The notes below the pieces were generated by a model, which saw only the letters and a list, made by a program, of their open reading frames with translations, was not told the DNA's origin and searched no databases. Of a stretch of 64,000 nt of DNA, positions 59,219 through 64,000 are shown one piece after another. The stretch's first letter is position 1. Each line of letters opens with the position of its first letter. The position numbers and the translations under genes are program-made. The DNA is from an uncultured Lachnospiraceae bacterium (GTDB taxonomy: Bacteria; Bacillota; Clostridia; Lachnospirales; Lachnospiraceae), in assembly GCA_910580195.1 (NCBI GenBank), contig CAJTWA010000002.1, positions 104,947-168,946 of the forward strand. The letters run 5' to 3'.

Positions 59219-60635
59219 AAAGAATTTCAACCCTTTCTTCCGGATGGCCCTGCTCCTTTCCATAGCATTATTAGCCGGCATTGCCACGGCAATCGGCCTG
59301 TTCTATTATATGTTCTCAATCCCGGAACCGGAAGGCATAAGCCTCGCCCATTGGCCGCAAACTTTTACAAACAATTTTTCTTGCTGGGCAACCTATGAGG
59401 ACGGGGAACTCTCTATCGAACAGATTGGCCTTGGCCGGCTGGACGAATATGGCTTGTGGATTCAGTTTTTGGATGAATCCGGGCAGGAGATTTTCTCCTA
59501 CAGCAAACCAGCCTGCTACCCTGAAAAATATTCTGCTTCCGAACTGCTGGCCCTTGGCTCCAGCGGCTATCAAAACGGATATACGGTATTTGTAAACAGT
59601 CTGGAGGATTCCGAAGAAGTTTGCAGCTATTGCATAGGATTTCCTTATGATATCGGGAAATATATGCTGCATTACAACGGCAGCAGGGTTTCAAGGCTTT
59701 CCCCTGCGGCAAGGGGAATTATCCTTGCCGCTTTGGGCGCCCTTATCATCACCGTGCTTGCTTATGGTTTCTGGCTTTCACGGAAATTGTCAGACATTAC
59801 AAAGGGCATCAAAAATATCTCCCTCCGTACCTACCAGCCATTGCAGGAAAATGGGATGTTTGGCGGAATCTACAGCGCCCTGAACAAAATGGACAGGGAC
59901 ATCTGCCGCGCCGGCCAAATAAGTGAAGAAACAGAAACCATGCGCCGGGAATGGATTGCAAATATTACCCATGACCTGAAAACGCCCCTGTCCCCCATCA
60001 AAGGCTATGCAGAACTGCTTGCCGACAGTTCTGATAAGGAGAAACAGACCGTACAGGAATACGGATCTATCATCCTGAAGAATATCAACCATACCGAAAA
60101 CCTGATTAACGACTTGAAGCTAACCTATCAGCTTGATTCCGGTTCCATCCCATTTCATCCAAAGAAAGTCCGGATTACACGCTATGTAAAAGAATGGATC
60201 ATAGATATTGCCAATGATCCTACCTACGCAAACCGTGACATTGCTTTTGGCAGCAAAATACCAGAACAAACGGTAACTTTAGATTCCGGCCTGTTTAGGC
60301 GCGCTGTAACGAACCTTGTTACTAACGCCCTTTGGCACAATCCTGCGGATACAAAAGTCAGCATCCTGCTTGATACCGACAAACGCGGCGGTATTCTGCT
60401 CTCAGTCTGCGATAATGGAAAAGGGCTCGGCGAACCAGAGCAGGAAAGGCTGTTTGAACGGTATTACAGAGGGACAAATACAAAAGAAAAGCCGGAAGGA
60501 AGCGGACTAGGGCTTGCTATCGCGAATCAAATTGTAACGCTTCACGGCGGTGAAATCACAGTGAACAGCCAGCTGGGTATTGGAACAGAATTTATCATCC
60601 ATGTTCCATGTAAAAATGGAGAAGCTGCAGATTAA
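59208..60635 (+). CDS. Sensor histidine kinase
   Basis: This 475-residue kinase has membrane helices at about 10-33 and 165-185 flanking an extracytoplasmic sensor domain of about 130 residues, then a HAMP-like segment. The H-box is WIANITHDLKTPLSPIKGYAELL (about 255), the N-box region LVTNALWHNP, G1 VCDNGKGLGEPEQERLFERYYRG and G2 GSGLGLAIANQIVTLHGG. Unlike the BceS-like kinase at 53522 it has a full external sensor. It partners the regulator at 58514 and probably controls the ABC genes downstream. Confidence 0.93.
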   Translation: MKSKKNFNPFFRMALLLSIALLAGIATAIGLFYYMFSIPEPEGISLAHWPQTFTNNFSCWATYEDGELSIEQIGLGRLDEYGLWIQFLDESGQEIFSYSKPACYPEKYSASELLALGSSGYQNGYTVFVNSLEDSEEVCSYCIGFPYDIGKYMLHYNGSRVSRLSPAARGIILAALGALIITVLAYGFWLSRKLSDITKGIKNISLRTYQPLQENGMFGGIYSALNKMDRDICRAGQISEETETMRREWIANITHDLKTPLSPIKGYAELLADSSDKEKQTVQEYGSIILKNINHTENLINDLKLTYQLDSGSIPFHPKKVRITRYVKEWIIDIANDPTYANRDIAFGSKIPEQTVTLDSGLFRRAVTNLVTNALWHNPADTKVSILLDTDKRGGILLSVCDNGKGLGEPEQERLFERYYRGTNTKEKPEGSGLGLAIANQIVTLHGGEITVNSQLGIGTEFIIHVPCKNGEAAD

Positions 60636-60697
60636 GGTTTCCTTATTCTTGCCGAATGTCCTCGCTTCGCTGGGGCAGGCCCTGGTATAGAGGTATC

Positions 60698-60741
60698 TTA
60701 AGATTAAATTAAGATAGGGAAAAGTTCCGGCTAAGATAGGT
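60698..60741 (+). promoter_or_regulatory. 11-bp-spaced TTAAGAT boxes, likely OmpR-type regulator site
   Basis: TTAAGAT at 60698-60704 and 60709-60715 (11-bp step) and CTAAGATAGG at 60731, two further steps on. PhoB/OmpR-type regulators bind direct repeats with this spacing. The site lies between the kinase gene and the ABC genes. Confidence 0.6.
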
Positions 60742-60780
60742 GGTTTATGCTATTAAGCATAGGCCGCCTTATTTTTTCTG
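60738..60780 (+). terminator. Terminator-like hairpin between kinase and ABC genes
   Basis: AGGTGGTTTATGCT-atta-AGCATAGGCCGCCTT folds with a few mismatches and is followed by ATTTTTTC. It would end the regulator-kinase message or attenuate entry into the ABC genes. Confidence 0.6.
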
Positions 60781-60811
60781 CCTATGAAAAATATATCTGG
60801 AGGATTCTTAT

Positions 60812-61714
60812 ATGCAGTTACAGCTAAAAAATTTATGTAAGCAGTACGGAACAAAGTATGCTGTAAACCATGTAAACGCAAGCTTTTCACCCGGAGTATA
60901 CGGCCTGCTCGGAGCAAACGGCGCCGGAAAAACAACGCTTATGAGAATGATATGCGGCGTTTTAAAGCCCTCTTCCGGCAGCATCCGCCTGAACGGCAAA
61001 AGCATGGAAGAATTAGGGGAACGGTACTATTCCCATTTAGGGTACATGCCGCAGGATTTCGGCTTTTATCCCGATTTTACCGCCCGTGAATTTATGCTGT
61101 ATATGGCGGCAGTAAAAGGCCTTGACGCCAAAACGGCGAAACAAAGGACAGATTATCTGCTCCATATGGTAAACCTGCAGGAGGCAGCAAACAAAAAAGT
61201 CAAATCCTATTCCGGCGGTATGAAGCAGCGGCTGGGAATCGCCCAAGCGGAGCTGAACCATCCCCAGATTCTAATACTGGATGAGCCTACCGCCGGGCTT
61301 GATCCCAAAGAGCGGGTGCGTTTCCGCAACCTCATATCGGATTTTGCAAAAGAGAAAATTGTCATCCTGTCCACGCATATCGTATCGGACGTTTCCTATA
61401 TCGCCGACTACATCTTAATGATGAAAAGCGGTAGGTTCCTGCTTGGCAAACCCATGGAAACGGTTACAAGCCATATCAAAGGGAAAGTCTGGGAAATTTT
61501 GGTTGACAGCCGTGAAGTCCCAATATACAGCCGGGATTTTTCTGTTGTAAACCTGCACCATGAAAACAATATGGTACGGCTGCGTATTGTGAGCGATACA
61601 GCGCCGGCAATAGATGCAGTTACTGCAGAGCCGAGCCTGGAGGATCTGTTCCTGTACCATTTCGGAGAAGACGCACAAAGCAAAAGGAGCGATGATTATG
61701 CTGATGAAATATGA
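60812..61714 (+). CDS. ABC exporter ATP-binding protein
   Basis: This 300-residue ATPase has Walker A GANGAGKTTLMRMI, Q-loop MPQDFGFYPD, signature YSGGMKQRLGIAQAEL, Walker B ILILDEPTAGLDP and H-loop STHIVSDV. A C-terminal extension of about 80 residues follows, like BcrA-type proteins of bacitracin or lantibiotic transporters. ATG 60812 follows TGGAGGATTCTTAT. Its 3' end overlaps the permease start region by 17 nt. Confidence 0.93.
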   Translation: MQLQLKNLCKQYGTKYAVNHVNASFSPGVYGLLGANGAGKTTLMRMICGVLKPSSGSIRLNGKSMEELGERYYSHLGYMPQDFGFYPDFTAREFMLYMAAVKGLDAKTAKQRTDYLLHMVNLQEAANKKVKSYSGGMKQRLGIAQAELNHPQILILDEPTAGLDPKERVRFRNLISDFAKEKIVILSTHIVSDVSYIADYILMMKSGRFLLGKPMETVTSHIKGKVWEILVDSREVPIYSRDFSVVNLHHENNMVRLRIVSDTAPAIDAVTAEPSLEDLFLYHFGEDAQSKRSDDYADEI

Positions 61715-62924
61715 ATTCTTGAAAATCCTGCGAAAAAAATCCACCATTACCGTCATGGCAGCCAGCCTGTTATTAACAGCCTTCCTGTTCAGCCTGCCCA
61801 TCCTGCAGTACCAGACCTACAATCAGGATGGCGTAATCAAAGGCTCTGCGGGCATCGCTTATACAAAAAGCCAGTATCAGGATATCTCCGTCCCGATTAC
61901 GGAGGAATATGTAGAAAAAACAATCACAGAGTATCAAAAACTCTTTGAGAACCCCGATAATGTGGGCTATGACGGAAGCGAAAAGTTCCTCATCGGCGAC
62001 GCATATTGGAATTTTGTCGCCCCTAGGGAAAAACAGCTTCGCATGATTGCCTCCGCATATGATTCCCCCGGCGAAAATTCCGGCTTCAATAAACTGCCAG
62101 AACTAGATCTGGCAAACGGGGCTAAATTTTACCAGATGAGGAATGAAAAGATAGAATCACTCCTGAACGCACCGTCAAGGGAGCTTTCCGCACAGCAGAA
62201 AGAATACTGGGGAAATATGAGCAGCAAAGTGGAAACGCCCCTGCAATATGGATATCACGAAGGCTGGGAAATCATCATGAGCAGTTTTGAACTGCTGATG
62301 TTCGCCCTGTTGGCTGTCTGCATTGTGATAGCGCCTGTCTTTTCCGGCGAATACCAAGCCGGCACGGACGCCGTCATCCTGTCCGGCAAATATGGCAAGA
62401 CTAAACTGGTAACGGCAAAAATAATATCATCTATGCTGTTTGGCGTCCTTGCATTTACGCTGCATGTTACCGTTGCTTTCGGCCTGCCTCTTGCCGCTTT
62501 TGGGGCAGATGGCTGGAACCTGCCTTTACAGGCTGCAGGCCTCACAATCCCTTACCCTTTCACCTTCCTGCAGGCGGCCCTAACCAACCTCGGCGTTATT
62601 TATCTGGTACTGCTTGCCATGATTGCCCTGACGCTGCTGTTGTCTGCCAAAATGAAAAGCCCTTTCCTCGTGTTGGTTATACTCGTTCCCGTGCTTTTTC
62701 TCCCACTGTTCCTCTCCCCCAATGGGACAGCCGGGGCATACAACCTGGTTTTGTTCCTGCTGCCGTACCGCTGCGCCATGCCGGAAATCGGTAAATATGT
62801 TTCCTACCAGATCGGCGGGCTGGTCCTTGACGCCTTTTCCATGCGGGCCATCCTGTATGCAGCCCTGACGGCGGTTATGCTGCCCCTTGCAAGGCTGGGC
62901 TTTCAGAAGCATCAAGTAGCATGA
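61698..62924 (+). CDS. ABC-2 type permease
   Basis: This 408-residue permease has an N-terminal helix (STITVMAASLLLTAFLFSLPI), an external domain (about 45-185, EEYVEKTITEYQKLFENPDN...) and five helices in the C-terminal half (LLMFALLAVCIVIAPVFSGEYQAGTDAVILSGKYG and onward). ATG 61698 is 8 nt after AAAGGAG; the ATG at 61692 is too close. The large loop and the regulator-kinase context suggest a peptide-antibiotic exporter, which is inference. Confidence 0.88.
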   Translation: MLMKYEFLKILRKKSTITVMAASLLLTAFLFSLPILQYQTYNQDGVIKGSAGIAYTKSQYQDISVPITEEYVEKTITEYQKLFENPDNVGYDGSEKFLIGDAYWNFVAPREKQLRMIASAYDSPGENSGFNKLPELDLANGAKFYQMRNEKIESLLNAPSRELSAQQKEYWGNMSSKVETPLQYGYHEGWEIIMSSFELLMFALLAVCIVIAPVFSGEYQAGTDAVILSGKYGKTKLVTAKIISSMLFGVLAFTLHVTVAFGLPLAAFGADGWNLPLQAAGLTIPYPFTFLQAALTNLGVIYLVLLAMIALTLLLSAKMKSPFLVLVILVPVLFLPLFLSPNGTAGAYNLVLFLLPYRCAMPEIGKYVSYQIGGLVLDAFSMRAILYAALTAVMLPLARLGFQKHQVA

Positions 62925-63085
62925 GATGCCCTCCGGCATATACCTTGACGGACGGAGCCTGCCCGGACACGCCTACATTCACGGGCGCCCTTTGGGAATA
63001 TCCAGAGAGCCACTAATTAAAACAGCATATTTAATTCGCTTTTTTCTAAAATACCCAATCTTTCTTACGTTTTTCCCTTGCCATA

Positions 63086-63130
63086 AACGGCTGGTGGATT
63101 ATTGCGCCTCACCAGCCGTTCTTTTATATT
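63086..63130 (+). terminator. Terminator of the regulator-kinase-ABC operon
   Basis: AACGGCTGGTG (63086-63096) pairs perfectly with CACCAGCCGTT (63110-63120), followed by CTTTTATATT. The 62925-63085 stretch before it holds nothing recognisable. Confidence 0.88.
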
Positions 63131-63174
63131 CCCCCGCTCTAACCCGGATACTTCCCCCTGCACTGGAAGAAGAG

Positions 63175-63762
63175 TTAGGAGCCGCATTTCCCTGCGATTC
63201 TTGCAACCGCCCGAGTAATAGTAAGTCCGGGAAGGGAAATAACCTTTATGGGCTGCAATCTCTTTGATTGAAATCTTACCAATCTATCTTCCGTACGTTT
63301 TTGAAGAACGTTTATCTGATTATTTTGCCTTTTCTTCTTCAAATTCAATGCTGACTGGACGGATAAAGCTGTATCTGCGGCATATATGGCAACAAGTATT
63401 GTGCTTATTAGGCTGGAAACATCAGCAGGCACTTCCAGTATGGCGCTTGCAAAGAGAGGGTGTAAAATTTTTATTTGCACCACTGAAAACAATCTCCATG
63501 CAAAAGAGCAAAATGGACAGATATATCCATTCAAATTAAAGCGGTTCCTGCTATAATCCCAATATCTTGCATGGAATAGTTTCTGCATAACCACGCCAGT
63601 ACAATATTCCAAAACTGTTGAACCCAGCATACCGATGAGAAAAATCATGGGTATGCTGCCCCGTACCGGAAAGGTAAACAAAAGGCCAACAACTGCCCCG
63701 TATCCATAAATTGGAATGAGCGGGCCATATAAAAATCCCCGGTTTATCCACTCTTTTTCCAT
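63175..63762 (-). CDS. CmpB-like putative ABC transporter permease, N-terminally short
   Basis: This 195-residue protein has the conserved start of the mature family block (EWINRGFLYGPLIPIYGYGAV), GSTVLEYCTGVVMQKLFHARYWDYSRNRFNLNGYICPFCSFAW, and two more helices, then a basic tail. Family members normally have one further helix before this block (a hydrophobic stretch ending in W-x-LE), missing here. ATG 63762 sits right behind AGGGAAAGG, so it may start there or be a truncated copy. Function of the family is not established despite its name. Confidence 0.7.
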   Translation of the reverse strand: MEKEWINRGFLYGPLIPIYGYGAVVGLLFTFPVRGSIPMIFLIGMLGSTVLEYCTGVVMQKLFHARYWDYSRNRFNLNGYICPFCSFAWRLFSVVQIKILHPLFASAILEVPADVSSLISTILVAIYAADTALSVQSALNLKKKRQNNQINVLQKRTEDRLVRFQSKRLQPIKVISLPGLTITRAVARIAGKCGS

Positions 63763-63774
63763 CCTTTCCCTAAA

Positions 63775-63972
63775 TTAAACCTCACAGGACATTTCCTGTT
63801 TATCTGCACGCTGCTTTAAGGCCAGGGCTAAAAGTGCCGACAAAATCCTCGCCAGGACCGTACTCCACCAGATCATGGCCTGCCCGCCAAACAGCGGCGG
63901 CAGGATAAACATCAGCACCAGCATGAACAGCGGCTCAATGAAAGTCAGGACAAACGCATGAATGTTTATTCT
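63775..63972 (-). pseudogene. C-terminal remnant of a MATE-type efflux protein
   Basis: The minus strand reads a hydrophobic frame, IHAFVLTFIEPLFMLVLMFI, then LPPLFGGQAMIWWSTVLARILSAL and a basic tail KQRADKQ. It resembles the last helices of a MATE transporter. An in-frame TAG (63973-63975) lies just upstream and no start codon precedes the hydrophobic part, so only a fragment remains. The family call is tentative. Confidence 0.55.
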
Positions 63973-64000
63973 CTATTATGCTTTAATGTCAAGTCTTACA

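Noticed and set aside
1..64000. tRNA or rRNA genes
   Set aside because: I saw no T-loop/acceptor pattern or rRNA core sequence in reading through; a tRNAscan run would settle it.

Overview
The window looks like the chromosome of a gut-type Clostridia, most likely a Lachnospiraceae member. The reasons are a GH112 lacto-N-biose-type phosphorylase, a BspA-like leucine-rich surface protein, MecA, AgrC/AgrA-like GHKL/LytTR two-component pairs, LytTR-DUF3021 and DUF3796-XRE gene pairs, frequent TTG/GTG starts behind strong GGAGG ribosome-binding sites, and sigma-A promoters of the TTGACA-N17-TATAAT type. This assignment is inference from gene content; no rRNA or tRNA gene was seen.

Layout. 1-0.8 kb: end of a ChbG-type deacetylase and the wreck of a GH1 6-phospho-beta-glucosidase. 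0.8-5.3 kb (minus): ABC exporter ATPase and permease, a Schlafen-AlbA-type regulator and a LytTR-DUF3021 pair. 5.7-10.5 kb (plus): a DUF234-type AAA ATPase, then a 400-nt structured leader with terminator before a 960-residue LRR adhesin. 10.6-14.5 kb (minus): two-component system 1, whose kinase and regulator both carry low-complexity insertions, with two co-transcribed proteins of unknown function. 14.9-15.9 kb: autoregulated DUF3796-XRE pair. 16-21.5 kb (minus): GH112 phosphorylase, membrane-anchored GH18 protein, MecA. 21.5-23 kb has no gene but holds a candidate small RNA and tandem repeats. 23-27.2 kb (minus): DUF1858, CrcB, a 13-residue-repeat protein and two-component system 2. 27.7-30 kb: Rpn-type nuclease, secreted flavodoxin-like protein, CMD protein. 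30.4-42 kb: a sugar/polyol/sugar-acid locus with an RbsABC-type importer carrying two different permeases, amidohydrolase, UlaG-like lactonase, GntR repressor, LarA-like protein and two zinc dehydrogenases. 42-44.7 kb: small and decayed genes. 45-50 kb (plus): an ABC importer operon that also encodes an adaptor-like and a MacB-like membrane protein. 50-55.2 kb (minus): a Bce-type module (regulator, kinase, FtsX permease, ATPase). 55.4-58.3 kb: a second Rpn-type nuclease, a dead IS and a MITE. 58.5-63 kb (plus): regulator, kinase, ABC ATPase and ABC-2 permease. 63.1-64 kb: a CmpB-like protein and a MATE remnant.

The GntR-type repressor probably controls the sugar locus: TGTATAC-containing sites lie at its own promoter, before the LarA/dehydrogenase pair, and over the -10 of the binding-protein promoter.

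The most striking structural themes are: (i) a MITE present twice in opposite orientation, each copy with its own perfect 8-bp target duplication and IS66-like GTAAC ends; (ii) an unusual density of short (29-80 bp) tandem duplications, several of which begin inside the 3' end of a gene and repeat its last codons and stop into the intergenic space; (iii) in-frame repeat insertions inside signalling proteins; (iv) a structured leader RNA and an unassigned small RNA candidate.
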